Assembly (NCBI RefSeq): GCF_017676365.1
Contig: NZ_JADKMA010000032.1
Coordinates: 1-47,399 of the forward strand
Length of the DNA stretch: 47,399 nucleotides
Source: Streptomyces oryzae
GTDB lineage: Bacteria; Actinomycetota; Actinomycetes; Streptomycetales; Streptomycetaceae
Reading direction: 5' to 3'
Both the position numbers and the translations under genes were made by a program. This document shows, piece by piece, positions 35,002 to 42,936 of this stretch (positions are counted from its first letter, which is position 1; every line of letters begins with the position of its first letter). The notes beneath the pieces are model-generated. The model was given only the letters and a program-made list of their open reading frames with translations, was not told the origin of the DNA and did not search any database.

Positions 35002-35817
35002 GGATGCGCGCTTGACGCCAACGCCGCCGTAGCCCATGTGCTTCTTGAGGCTGTCGCCTTCGGGCACCGGCCCGTCCGGCCGCCACAGCGGCAGCTGGAC
35101 CAGACCGGGATCCAGCAGTTCGAAGCCGTCGAAGAAGACGGAGATCTCGCCCCCTGTGCGCCACTGCGCGCTGGAGGTGGACTCCTCGTTGTAGACCTTC
35201 TCGACCTTGCCGAAGCCCTCGCTGTCGTTGAAGTCCGGAGTCGCGTGACTGAGGATCAGATGACTTCCGGCGGGCGACCGTTCGGTCAGCGTGTGCACGA
35301 TGCCCCGCGCGTCCTCGGCGTCGGTGATGAAGTGGAGCACCGCGAGCAGCATCAGCGCGACGGGCTCGTCGAAGTCGATGAGCTCCTTGGTGACCGGATG
35401 ATCGAGGATTCCCGCAGGATCGCGGATGTCGGCGAGCACGAAACCGGCGTTGCCGGAGTTGGTCAGCTTCGCTCCCGCGTATGCCGCCACGATCGGATCG
35501 TTGTCCACATAGGCCACCCGCACCTCCGGATCCACCTGCCGGGCCACCTCGTGGGTGTTCGGCGAGGTGGGGATCCCGGTGCCGATGTCGATGATCTGAC
35601 GGATACCGCTGTCGACGACCGTTCGCACGGCGCGGTGCATGAAGTCACGGTTGCTGCGGGCCGTGATACCCACGTCCGGCAGGGCAGCGAGGACTCTGTC
35701 CGCCGCGTCCCTGTCGGCCTCGTAGTTGTCCTTTCCCCCGAGGTAGTAGTCGTACATCCGGGCCGGGTGCGGCCTGGTGGTGTCTATCTGTTCCGGGCTG
35801 AAACCAGCCTCCGACAC
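34996..35817 (-). CDS. DUF574 SAM-dependent methyltransferase
   Basis: A 273-residue protein of the actinomycete DUF574 family, predicted SAM-dependent methyltransferases. It has the family N-terminal block RPHPARMYDYYLGGKDNYEADR (about 15-36), the SAM loop IDIGTGIPTSPNTHEVAR (about 75-92), the acidic VAYVDNDPIV turn, and a strand VALMLLAVLHFITD. The GTG start has GGAGAAAG just upstream. It is the third gene of a minus-strand run with XRE and DUF397, 56 bases after DUF397, so probably one operon. The methyl acceptor is unknown. Many such genes sit beside XRE/DUF397 pairs in Streptomyces. Confidence 0.88.
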   Translation of the reverse strand: MSEAGFSPEQIDTTRPHPARMYDYYLGGKDNYEADRDAADRVLAALPDVGITARSNRDFMHRAVRTVVDSGIRQIIDIGTGIPTSPNTHEVARQVDPEVRVAYVDNDPIVAAYAGAKLTNSGNAGFVLADIRDPAGILDHPVTKELIDFDEPVALMLLAVLHFITDAEDARGIVHTLTERSPAGSHLILSHATPDFNDSEGFGKVEKVYNEESTSSAQWRTGGEISVFFDGFELLDPGLVQLPLWRPDGPVPEGDSLKKHMGYGGVGVKRASA

Positions 35818-35873
35818 GTGCTTTCTCCATCTCGTCGGTCGGTCCGGACGGGCCTGCGCCGTCCGGTGCTGTC

Positions 35874-36110
35874 TCAGGCGACCAGGAAGTCGGCTTCCCC
35901 CGCCTTGGCCGCCTGGATGAAACCCGAGATGTCACTCCGGCTGCAGATGAGCGCCGGGCCGTCGGGATCGGTGGACTGGCGCAGTGCGACCCGGCCGTCT
36001 GCGAGCTTGAGCGCCTCCACGCAGCTGCCGCCGTTGCCTCCGCTCCAGGGCTTGCGCCAGCCCTCGCTGCCCAAGTGTGCGGCGGGCATCCCGTTGTAGA
36101 TACGACCCAT
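35874..36110 (-). CDS. DUF397 protein
   Basis: A 78-residue DUF397 protein. It shows the family signature W-x-K-S/P-x-x-SGGNGGSCVEAL (here WRKPWSGGNGGSCVEAL, about 18-34), then VALRQSTDPDGPALI and the closing W-less segment DISGFIQAAKAGEADF. It starts three bases after the stop of the XRE gene, so the two are translated together. DUF397 proteins act as partners of such XRE regulators in Streptomyces development, and the Scr1/Scr2-like and WhiJ-type pairs are the studied examples. Whether it works as a toxin-like effector or an antagonist is not shown by the sequence. Confidence 0.9.
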   Translation of the reverse strand: MGRIYNGMPAAHLGSEGWRKPWSGGNGGSCVEALKLADGRVALRQSTDPDGPALICSRSDISGFIQAAKAGEADFLVA

Positions 36111-36113
36111 GGT

Positions 36114-36986
36114 TCAGATCTCCTTGCGCAGTGCACTCAGGACCGCCCGGGTCCGCACCAGCGGCACGGCCTGGGCGCTCATCCGGTCCAGTGCCTCGAG
36201 GAACACGCTGACGTCGTCGCGCTGGTCGAAGTAGACCGCACCTACAAGGCTCTCGGCGCACACCATGTCGGGCAGTTCGTCGAGAGGGAACCGGAAAAGG
36301 TGGAAGGGGCCGTACATGGCCGGATGCGGACCCGCACTGAAGGGCATGATCTGCAACGCCACGTTCGGCCGCTCGGTGACCTGTATGAGGTGGTCGATCT
36401 GCTCACGCATCACCTCGGGAGAGCCGAGCGGGCGCCGCAGGACCGTCTCGTCGATGACGGCCCACAACAGCGGAGGGTTGGTCTCCCTGGTGAGCACCGT
36501 CTGACGCTCCATACGCAGCGCCACGCCTCGTTTGATCTCGGCCTCGGGCGCATGCGGCATGCCGGCGCGCAGCACCGCCCTCGCGTAGCTCTCCGTCTGC
36601 AGCAAGCCGGGCACGTAGTGCGGCTCGTAGGCGCGGATGACCTCGGACTCGCTCTCCAGGCTCACGAAAACGCTGAACCACTCGGGCAGCACATCGCGGT
36701 ACCGGTGCCACCAGCCGGGCTGGTTCGCCTCCCGGGCGAGCGAGACAAAACCGTCGATTTCGTCCGGCTCGGTCACCCCGTAGGTGCGCAGCAGTTTCTC
36801 CACATAGGGGACCTTGAGACCGACCTCAGCCTTCTCCATCCGGCGGATGGTGGCGTGAGTGACGTCGAGGGCTCTGGCCGCCTGCTCGAAGGTCACTCCC
36901 GCGCTCTCACGCAGGTGCTGGAGTCGCTTGCCCAGCACCACACGCAGCACGGTCGGCGCCGCACCGCCCGTCCGTGAGTCCGCCAC
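36114..36986 (-). CDS. XRE-family regulator (Scr1/WhiJ-like, DUF5753 type)
   Basis: A 290-residue regulator. An N-terminal helix-turn-helix (about 13-75: VLRVVLGKRLQHLRESAG, FEQAARALDVTHATIRRMEKAEVGL) is followed by the long DUF5753 domain (about 85-280), with WFSVFVSLESESEVIRAYEPHYVPGLLQTESYARAVL and LLWAVIDETVLRRPLGSPEVMREQ (listed by order). GTG 36986 has GGAGGGGAG six bases upstream. This protein type pairs with DUF397 and represses its own or neighbouring genes, affecting sporulation and antibiotic production in Streptomyces. Its promoter faces that of the HATPase gene across 137 bases that hold a dyad. Confidence 0.9.
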   Translation of the reverse strand: MADSRTGGAAPTVLRVVLGKRLQHLRESAGVTFEQAARALDVTHATIRRMEKAEVGLKVPYVEKLLRTYGVTEPDEIDGFVSLAREANQPGWWHRYRDVLPEWFSVFVSLESESEVIRAYEPHYVPGLLQTESYARAVLRAGMPHAPEAEIKRGVALRMERQTVLTRETNPPLLWAVIDETVLRRPLGSPEVMREQIDHLIQVTERPNVALQIMPFSAGPHPAMYGPFHLFRFPLDELPDMVCAESLVGAVYFDQRDDVSVFLEALDRMSAQAVPLVRTRAVLSALRKEI

Positions 36987-37024
36987 AGCCGCTCCCCTCC
37001 AACTGACTTCGGTACGAGGAAGTT

Positions 37025-37058
37025 TGGCATGTGCCAGGGCTCAAGCACACCCTGTCAA
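37025..37058 (-). promoter_or_regulatory. Promoter and candidate operator of the XRE operon
   Basis: On the minus strand a consensus -35 TTGACA (37053-37058) is followed, at the -10 distance, by the dyad TGGCATGTGCCA (37025-37036, arms TGGCA/TGCCA). An operator overlapping the -10 region would suit autorepression by the XRE protein. The -10 hexamer itself is poor. Confidence 0.45.
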
Positions 37059-37087
37059 ACACAATTCTGCAATTTACAGATTGATCC

Positions 37088-37117
37088 TTGCCATACGCGA
37101 GTGACGAACCGCATAGT
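37088..37117 (+). promoter_or_regulatory. Promoter of the leaderless HATPase gene
   Basis: TTGCCA (37088-37093), an 18-base spacer and CATAGT (37112-37117) form a plausible -35/-10 pair. The GTG at 37124 lies six bases past the -10, which places transcription start on or next to the start codon. Confidence 0.5.
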
Positions 37118-37123
37118 GGAGCC

Positions 37124-37621
37124 GTGGCTGCCCCCCATGACGCCCTGCCTTTAGAACACCGGCTTGATGGCGCGCCGACGACCCGTCCGCTGCGCGACGC
37201 CTTCCATCTGCCGGCCCGCGACACCTCTGTGGCCCTCGCACGCGCGCGTGTGCTGGAGAGACTGCGCGAGTGGTACGTCGACGACGAGTCCAACGCCGAC
37301 GCCCAGCTCCTGATGTCCGAGCTGTTCACCAACGCTGTGCGCCACACGGACAGCGAGAAGGTCAGCTGCGAGCTATGGGTGATCGGTGTGCGGCTGCGGC
37401 TCGAAGTGGCGGACGAAGGCGGCGGCAACTCGGTCATGCGCGTGGAGGACGCGGACCGCGGCCGCTCCGGTGACGCAGAACGCGAGAACGGGAGGGGCCT
37501 GCTGCTGGTGAGCGTCCTCGCCGACGACTGGGGCATACGCAAGGCCCGCACGGGTGGCCCCGAGGGAGTGACGGGGCACGCCGTGTGGGCCGAGCTGGAA
37601 TGCCACCGAACGCACGGCTGA
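37124..37621 (+). CDS. ATP-binding protein, HATPase_c (anti-sigma/AbaA-like), with TTA codon
   Basis: A 165-residue single GHKL-type ATPase domain of the anti-sigma regulatory factor kind. The N box is AQLLMSELFTNAVRHT (about 58-73), followed by LRLEVADEGGG (G1, about 90-99) and RGLLLVSVLADDWGI (G2). Such proteins phosphorylate or sequester partner proteins, or sit beside WhiJ-type XRE/DUF397 clusters. The GTG at 37124 is only six bases from the -10 element, so translation is probably leaderless; a TTG at 37088 is the alternative. Codon 10 is TTA (37151-37153), pointing to bldA dependence. It is divergent from the XRE operon. Confidence 0.82.
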   Translation: MAAPHDALPLEHRLDGAPTTRPLRDAFHLPARDTSVALARARVLERLREWYVDDESNADAQLLMSELFTNAVRHTDSEKVSCELWVIGVRLRLEVADEGGGNSVMRVEDADRGRSGDAERENGRGLLLVSVLADDWGIRKARTGGPEGVTGHAVWAELECHRTHG

Positions 37622-37721
37622 CACCGGACGCGCGGGCTGCCCCTGGCACCGGACGCCCGGGCGGCTCGGACAGGCCGTCGGCAGCGGACACACAACTGAC
37701 ACCAAACGCACGGCTGACATC
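37604..37721 (+). repeat. Degenerate repeats across the end of the HATPase gene and following spacer
   Basis: A 22-base unit, CACCGAACGCACGGCTGACA plus CC, starts at 37604. It recurs at 37700 with 20 of 22 bases identical (ending TC). Partial copies CACCGGACGC start at 37622 and 37647. The array covers the stop codon of the HATPase gene and most of the spacer before the amino-acid transporter. Confidence 0.6.
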
Positions 37722-37804
37722 GCTTCGCACCGATGGCAGGATGCACGGCATTTACCGACCATGATCGGGCTCCTTTGCCGACCTGTCCCCCTCGTGGAGG
37801 CGCT

Positions 37805-38623
37805 GTGTCCGCACGATCCGCGCGCAAGCGACAGCACCGGATATCCCTCACGGCGGCGGTGACGGCCGCACTGCTGACGGCCGTCACCGCCTGCTCCAGC
37901 ACCAAGACCTCCGGCACGGGAGGTGACGAGGTACAGCTGGTGACCGCGGGCAAGCTCACCACTTGCACCCACCTTCCGTACGAGCCCTTCCAGTTCAAAA
38001 AGGGCAAGAAGATCGTCGGGTTCGACGTCGACTTGGTCGATCTAGTCGCCAAGGACCTCAAGGTCGAGCAGAAGATCGTGGACACCCCCTTCGAGGGCAT
38101 CCAGTCCGGCGAGGACCTGAACGCCGGCAAGTGCGACCTCGCCGCAGCGGGCATGACCATCACGCCCGTCCGCGAGAAGAACCTCGATTTCTCCGCCCCC
38201 TACTTCGATGCCACTCAGGCCCTGCTCACCAAAAAGGGCAAGAAGTACAACTCCCTCAAGGACCTCAAGGGCAAGAAGCTGGGTGTCCAGCAGTCCACCA
38301 CGGGCGAGGAGTACGCCAAGAAGCACGCCAAGGGTGTCACCACCCGCCAGTACGAGGACGTGGGCCTGCTGCTGACCGCCGTCAAGACCGGCCAGGTCGA
38401 CGCGGGCATCAATGACAACGGTGTGCTCTACGACTACGCCAAGAAGAACCCGGACACCGAGGTCACCACGGAGTTCGACACCGGCGAGCAGTACGGAATA
38501 GGTGTGCGCACCGGGAACGACGCTCTGCGCAAGCAGATCAACAAGACACTCAAGAAGGCCAAGGCCGACAAGCGTTACGACAAGATCTACAAGAAGTGGT
38601 TCGGCACGGAGCCCAAGAAGTGA
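37805..38623 (+). CDS. Polar amino acid (glutamate-type) ABC importer, substrate-binding lipoprotein
   Basis: A 272-residue SBP family 3 lipoprotein. The signal peptide ends in the lipobox TAVTAC with acylated C30. The binding fold follows: [33 protein letters not shown], the conserved [25 protein letters not shown], and [15 protein letters not shown] (listed by order). It captures an amino acid, probably glutamate or another polar one, for the permease. GTG 37805 has GTGGAGG five bases upstream. It overlaps the permease gene by four bases (GTGA), so the three genes form one operon. Confidence 0.9.
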   Translation: MSARSARKRQHRISLTAAVTAALLTAVTACSSTKTSGTGGDEVQLVTAGKLTTCTHLPYEPFQFKKGKKIVGFDVDLVDLVAKDLKVEQKIVDTPFEGIQSGEDLNAGKCDLAAAGMTITPVREKNLDFSAPYFDATQALLTKKGKKYNSLKDLKGKKLGVQQSTTGEEYAKKHAKGVTTRQYEDVGLLLTAVKTGQVDAGINDNGVLYDYAKKNPDTEVTTEFDTGEQYGIGVRTGNDALRKQINKTLKKAKADKRYDKIYKKWFGTEPKK

Positions 38624-39399
38624 CCCGCCGCAACCGCACCCTGGCCGTCCGCACCGCCCAGTACGCCGTCCTCCTGATCGTCGTCCTGGTCTTCGCTCTC
38701 GCCGCCGACTGGGGCGAGTTGCGGCGCGCGTTCTTCGACATCGAGGTGGCCAAAGAGCAGTTCCCGGACGTCGTGACGACCGCGCTGGTCAACACGGTTG
38801 TCTACACGGTGCTCGGCTTCACTTTCGGACTGGCGCTGGGCCTGCTGCTGGCGCTGATGCGGCTGTCGCAGGTGCTGGCGTACCGCTGGCTGGCCGTCGC
38901 CTACATCGAGTTCTTCCGAGGCGTACCGGCACTGCTGGTGTTCATCTCGCTCGGTTTCGGCGTACCGCTGGCCTTCCAGGTGTCCATCAACCAGTACGTG
39001 ACGGTGATGCTGGCGCTGGGTCTGGTGGGCGCGGCCTATATGGCGGAAACGATCCGCGCGGGCATCCAGGCGGTCCCCAGAGGACAGACGGAGGCGGCAC
39101 GCTCCCTGGGCATGTCACCGGCCAGGGCGATGGCCTCCATCGTCATCCCGCAGGCGTTCCGCATCGTGCTGCCGCCGCTGGCCAACGAGCTCATCCTGCT
39201 CACCAAGGACTCCTCGCTCGTCTATCTGCTCGGCCTGTCGATGGACCAGTACGAGCTGGCCAAGTTCGGCAGGGACGCTCTCAACCAGCACCGCAGTCTC
39301 ACTCCGATCCTTATCGCGGGGCTGTTCTATCTGGCCATCACGCTGCCACTGGGCCACCTGGTGCGCCGCCTGGAGGCCCGTACGGCGAAGGCGAGGTGA
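38620..39399 (+). CDS. Amino acid ABC importer permease
   Basis: A 259-residue HisM-type permease with about five or six membrane helices. The N-terminal helix ([15 protein letters not shown]) is followed by [30 protein letters not shown]. The EAA coupling loop reads [42 protein letters not shown] (about 155-200, listed by order). It begins at a GTG overlapping the binding-protein stop and ends with a GTGA overlap with the ATPase gene. Only one permease gene is present, so it probably works as a homodimer. Confidence 0.9.
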   Translation: MTRRNRTLAVRTAQYAVLLIVVLVFALAADWGELRRAFFDIEVAKEQFPDVVTTALVNTVVYTVLGFTFGLALGLLLALMRLSQVLAYRWLAVAYIEFFRGVPALLVFISLGFGVPLAFQVSINQYVTVMLALGLVGAAYMAETIRAGIQAVPRGQTEAARSLGMSPARAMASIVIPQAFRIVLPPLANELILLTKDSSLVYLLGLSMDQYELAKFGRDALNQHRSLTPILIAGLFYLAITLPLGHLVRRLEARTAKAR

Positions 39400-40322
39400 C
39401 CGAAGTGAGCGAGGCGAGCGACACGAACAACACATCCGCCATGAAGGGAACGAACAAGACGAACGGAACGTCCGGCGATCGGGCGGCGGCCATCGAGGTC
39501 AGGGGGTTGCGGAAGTCGTTCGGCGAGCTGGAGGTGCTCCGCGGCATCGACATCACCGTGCGGCGCGGAGAAGTGGTCTGTGTCATCGGCCCGTCCGGCT
39601 CGGGAAAATCGACACTGCTGCGCTGTGTGAACCTGCTGGAGGAACCGACGTCCGGCACGGTGCGTGTCGCCGGTTCCGAGGTCACCGATCCGGAGGTGGA
39701 CATCGACCGGGTCCGGCGCCGTATCGGCATGGTCTTCCAGGCGTTCAATCTCTTCCCTCATCTGACGGCGCTGGGCAATCTGACCATCGCGCAGCGGCGG
39801 GTGCTGGGGCGCGGCAAAACGGAGGCCGAGGAGGTGGCCCGGCGCAATCTGCGCCGGGTGGGGCTGACGGAAAAGGAGGCCAGCTACCCCGCCCAGCTCT
39901 CCGGCGGCCAGCAGCAGCGGGTGGCCATCGCCCGGGCCCTGTCCATGGGCCCCGATCTGATGCTGTTCGACGAACCGACCTCAGCGCTGGACCCGGAGCT
40001 GGTCGGGGATGTGCTGGCCGTGATGCGGGGGCTGGCCGACGACGGGATGACGATGCTGGTCGTCACCCATGAGATGAGCTTCGCCCGGGAGGTCGCGGAC
40101 CGGGTGATCTTCATGGACGACGGGATCGTCGTCGAGGAGGGCTCTCCGGACCAGGTGGTGGGCGATCCGCAGCACGCACGCACCCGCGCCTTCCTCTCCC
40201 GGGTGCTCGATCCGGCGGCCGCCGAGGTGCTGGAGGGAGAGCCTCCGCCAGGGCCCCAGCCGGAAGGGGGCCACCAGGAGAAACGGGGCCATCAGGAGGT
40301 GCCCAAACAACAGCCCCGGTAG
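39396..40322 (+). CDS. Amino acid ABC importer ATP-binding protein
   Basis: A 308-residue ATPase of the GlnQ/HisP type. Walker A is GPSGSGKST, then Q-loop [16 protein letters not shown], signature [15 protein letters not shown], Walker [13 protein letters not shown] and H-loop VVTHEMSF, all intact. The first 30 residues are Thr/Asn-rich ([18 protein letters not shown]) and the tail after about 275 is Glu/Pro/Gln/His-rich; both look like low-complexity additions. The start GTG 39396 overlaps the permease stop; GTG 39405 is also possible. It powers uptake of the substrate captured by the lipoprotein. Confidence 0.9.
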   Translation: MTEVSEASDTNNTSAMKGTNKTNGTSGDRAAAIEVRGLRKSFGELEVLRGIDITVRRGEVVCVIGPSGSGKSTLLRCVNLLEEPTSGTVRVAGSEVTDPEVDIDRVRRRIGMVFQAFNLFPHLTALGNLTIAQRRVLGRGKTEAEEVARRNLRRVGLTEKEASYPAQLSGGQQQRVAIARALSMGPDLMLFDEPTSALDPELVGDVLAVMRGLADDGMTMLVVTHEMSFAREVADRVIFMDDGIVVEEGSPDQVVGDPQHARTRAFLSRVLDPAAAEVLEGEPPPGPQPEGGHQEKRGHQEVPKQQPR

Positions 40323-40460
40323 TCACCGCCGCGCGGGACGGCTCCGTCCGCCATGCTGGAGGAGCAGGCTGTCAGACCCGTGCTCTACATTCACTCTCAC
40401 CGACGACGAGTGTTTCGCCGGTGCCGTTGGGTGACCGGAGCATTACGAAAGGCAAGAACC

Positions 40461-41501
40461 ATGGCAGACAGCCCCCGCACGGCGGACACTCCTGTAGAGC
40501 AGCCCCTCGGTAGCGCCGACGAGCTCCTGGAGCAGGCGAAGCCGTACCGCAACGAGTTGCTGGCGCACTGCTATCGGATGCTGGGCTCGGTGCACGACGC
40601 CGAGGATCTGGTGCAGGACACCTATCTGCGCGCGTGGCGGGCCGGCGATCGCTTCGAGGGCAGATCCTCGCTGCGGACCTGGCTCTACCGGATCGCCACC
40701 AACGCGTGTCTGACAGCGCTCGAGCAGCGTGGCCGCCGCCCCATGCCCTCGGGCCTCGGCGCGCCCAGCGACGACCCCGAGCGCCCGGTGACCGAGTCCC
40801 CGGAGGTGCCGTGGCTGGAGCCGATCCCGGATGCGATGTTCTCGGGTTCCTCCGGGCCGTCGGACCCGGCATCGGTGGTGGTGAACCGCTCGTCGATGCG
40901 GCTGGCGCTGGTGGCCGCCCTCCAGCACCTCCCGACCCGGCAGCGCGTCGTCCTGCTGCTGCGGGACGTGCTCAAATGGCGGGCTGCCGAGGTCGCCGAG
41001 CTGCTCGGCACGACGACGGCGAGCGTGAACAGCGCCCTGCAGCGGGCCCGCGCGCAGCTGGAACAGGCGGCGCCGGTCGAGGAGGAACTGACCGAGCCCA
41101 CCGACCCGGCAGCCCGGGAGCTGCTGGACCGGTACGCAGCGGCGTTCGAGCGCTCCGACGTGACGGCTATCGTGGACCTCTTCAAGGAGGACGCCGTCTG
41201 GGAGATGCCTCCCTTCCCGCAGTGGTTCCGCGGCCGGGAGAGCATCGTGCGGCTCATCGGCGCCCAGTGCCCCATCGGACGCGACGAGGGCCTCATGCTG
41301 CCGACCTCGGCCAACGGGCAGCCCGCCTTCGGTCTCTACAACCTGCGCGAGGACGGCATCTACCGGCCGTTCCACCTCCAGGTGCTCACGCTGCTCGACG
41401 GGCAGGTCGCACATGTGGGGGCGTTCTTCGGGGACGGCCTGTTCGCGACGTTCGGTCTGCCGGCTCAGCTGAGTGCCGAGGAGGCGGCCGCACGACGCTG
41501 A
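40461..41501 (+). CDS. ECF sigma factor with C-terminal SnoaL-like domain (SigG/ECF56 type)
   Basis: A 346-residue sigma factor. Region 2 contains YRNELLAHCYRMLGSVHDAEDLVQDTYLRAWRAGDRFEGRSSLRTWLYRIATN (about 30-80, listed by order). Region 4 contains LPTRQRVVLLLRDVLKWRAAEVAELLGTTTASVNSALQRARAQL. A SnoaL-like NTF2-fold domain fills the C-terminal third (about 215-340: AARELLDRYAAAFERSDVTAIVDLFKEDAVWEMPPF). This combination marks the SigG-type group (TIGR02960), where the extra domain replaces a separate anti-sigma factor in control. No anti-sigma gene adjoins it. ATG 40461 has AAAGG nine bases upstream. Confidence 0.9.
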   Translation: MADSPRTADTPVEQPLGSADELLEQAKPYRNELLAHCYRMLGSVHDAEDLVQDTYLRAWRAGDRFEGRSSLRTWLYRIATNACLTALEQRGRRPMPSGLGAPSDDPERPVTESPEVPWLEPIPDAMFSGSSGPSDPASVVVNRSSMRLALVAALQHLPTRQRVVLLLRDVLKWRAAEVAELLGTTTASVNSALQRARAQLEQAAPVEEELTEPTDPAARELLDRYAAAFERSDVTAIVDLFKEDAVWEMPPFPQWFRGRESIVRLIGAQCPIGRDEGLMLPTSANGQPAFGLYNLREDGIYRPFHLQVLTLLDGQVAHVGAFFGDGLFATFGLPAQLSAEEAAARR

Positions 41502-41534
41502 GTCACCGCGCCGGCACCGGGGCGCCGTGGTGAC
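41502..41534. terminator. Possible terminator between convergent sigma factor and xylA genes
   Basis: GTCACC at 41502 pairs with GGTGAC at 41529-41534, with further partial pairing of GC-rich inner bases. The stem is interrupted, so confidence is low. Confidence 0.3.
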
Positions 41535-41625
41535 AGCGGGTCACCGCGGCGACGCCGAGCCGTCTGGGCGGGCACTGAGACCCTGGGCGGGCGCTGAAGC
41601 CACCGTTCGGGGCGGAAGGCGCTGC

Positions 41626-42792
41626 TCAGACTCCCAGGAGGTGGTCCATGGCCAGCTGGTCGAGGTGTTCGAAGGCCATGCCACGCTTGGCCGCCGCCTC
41701 GACGTCGAAGTCCTCGTAGGCCGTGCGGTCGGCCAGCAGCGCGCTGGGGGTCTCATCCGGCTCCAGCGTCGGCCGGGTGAGCTCATCCAGCCGGGAAACC
41801 CGCAGTGCCTCCTGGACGGCCGGGTCGGCGCGGAAGGCGGCGGCGCGCTCGCGCAGGATGAGGTAGTTGCGCATACAGCCCGCCGCAGAGGCCCACACAC
41901 CAGCCGTGTCCTCGGTGCGCGGCGGCTTGAAGTCGAAGTGGCGCGGCCCCTCGTAACCCCCGCTCTCCAACAGATCGACCAGCCAGAACGCGGCCCGCAG
42001 ATCTCCCGCGCCGAACCGCAGGTCCTGGTCGTACTTGATGCCGGACTGGCCGTTGAGGTCCAGGTGGAAGAGCTTGCCCGCCCACATGGCCTGGGCGATG
42101 GCGTGCGGGTAGTTGAGCCCGGCCATCTGCTCGTGTCCGACCTCCGGGTTGACGCCGAAGAGCTCGGGACGTTCCAGGCGTTCGATGAAGGCGAGGGCGT
42201 GGCCCACGGTCGGCAGGAGGATGTCGCCGCGCGGCTCGTTGGGCTTCGGCTCCAGGGCGAAGCGCAGGCCGTAGCCCTGTTCGGTGACGTACTCGGCCAG
42301 CAGGTCGAAGGCTTCCTTCATCCGGTCGAGTGCCGCCCGGATGTCCTTGGCGGCGCCTGATTCGGCGCCTTCCCTGCCGCCCCAGGCGACGTAGGTGTGC
42401 GCGCCCAGTTCGGCGGCCAGGTCGATGTTGCGCATCGTCTTGCGCAGCGCGAAGCGCCGCACGTCGCGGTCGTTGGCCGTGAACGCGCCGTCCTTGAAGA
42501 CAGGGTGGGTGAAAAGGTTCGTCGTCGCCATGGGCACCGTCATGCCAGTGGCGTCGAGGGCCTGGCGGAACCGCTTGACATGTGCGTCCCGTTCTCCTTC
42601 AGGGGCGCCGAACGGGATGAGATCGTCGTCGTGGAAGGTGACTCCGTAGGCGCCGAGTTCGGCGAGGCGGTGCACCGACTCGACCGGGTCGAGCGGCGCC
42701 CTGGTGGCGTCTCCGAACGGGTCCCGGCCCTGCCAGCCCACCGTCCACAGGCCGAAGCTGAACTTGTCCGCCGGTACGGGCTCGTAGCTCAT
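41626..42792 (-). CDS. xylA: Xylose isomerase
   Basis: A 388-residue class I xylose isomerase, the length typical of Streptomyces enzymes, converting D-xylose to D-xylulose (and glucose to fructose). It begins [29 protein letters not shown]. Active-site blocks are [52 protein letters not shown] and [21 protein letters not shown], followed by [21 protein letters not shown] and [12 protein letters not shown] (listed by order). These give the two-metal site of Glu, Asp and His. It is transcribed away from xylB across 144 bases. Its product feeds the xylulokinase. Confidence 0.97.
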   Translation of the reverse strand: MSYEPVPADKFSFGLWTVGWQGRDPFGDATRAPLDPVESVHRLAELGAYGVTFHDDDLIPFGAPEGERDAHVKRFRQALDATGMTVPMATTNLFTHPVFKDGAFTANDRDVRRFALRKTMRNIDLAAELGAHTYVAWGGREGAESGAAKDIRAALDRMKEAFDLLAEYVTEQGYGLRFALEPKPNEPRGDILLPTVGHALAFIERLERPELFGVNPEVGHEQMAGLNYPHAIAQAMWAGKLFHLDLNGQSGIKYDQDLRFGAGDLRAAFWLVDLLESGGYEGPRHFDFKPPRTEDTAGVWASAAGCMRNYLILRERAAAFRADPAVQEALRVSRLDELTRPTLEPDETPSALLADRTAYEDFDVEAAAKRGMAFEHLDQLAMDHLLGV

Positions 42793-42882
42793 CCTGCCGT
42801 TCCTCTCCCGCGCACCTCCCGCGCACCGTGGCCCTTGTGCGAACGCACAGGCACCACGACGCGCGGCTATTCGTCATGGCCG

Positions 42883-42900
42883 TTTACAAATTAGTATGCG
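42883..42900. promoter_or_regulatory. AT-rich operator/promoter core between xylA and xylB
   Basis: TTTACAAATTAGTATGCG is a rare AT-rich island in the divergent spacer. ACAAATTAG (42886-42894) resembles a half-site of Bacillus XylR boxes (ACAAACTAA, 7 of 9), so the ROK regulator downstream may bind here. No full dyad is seen. Confidence 0.35.
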
Positions 42901-42936
42901 CACACCATCGGCAGCGAGGGAAGGGAGCGGCAGTCC

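Noticed and set aside
42883..42900. Full XylR-type palindrome between xylA and xylB
   Set aside because: Only one half-site-like element could be seen; no matching second half at a sensible distance.
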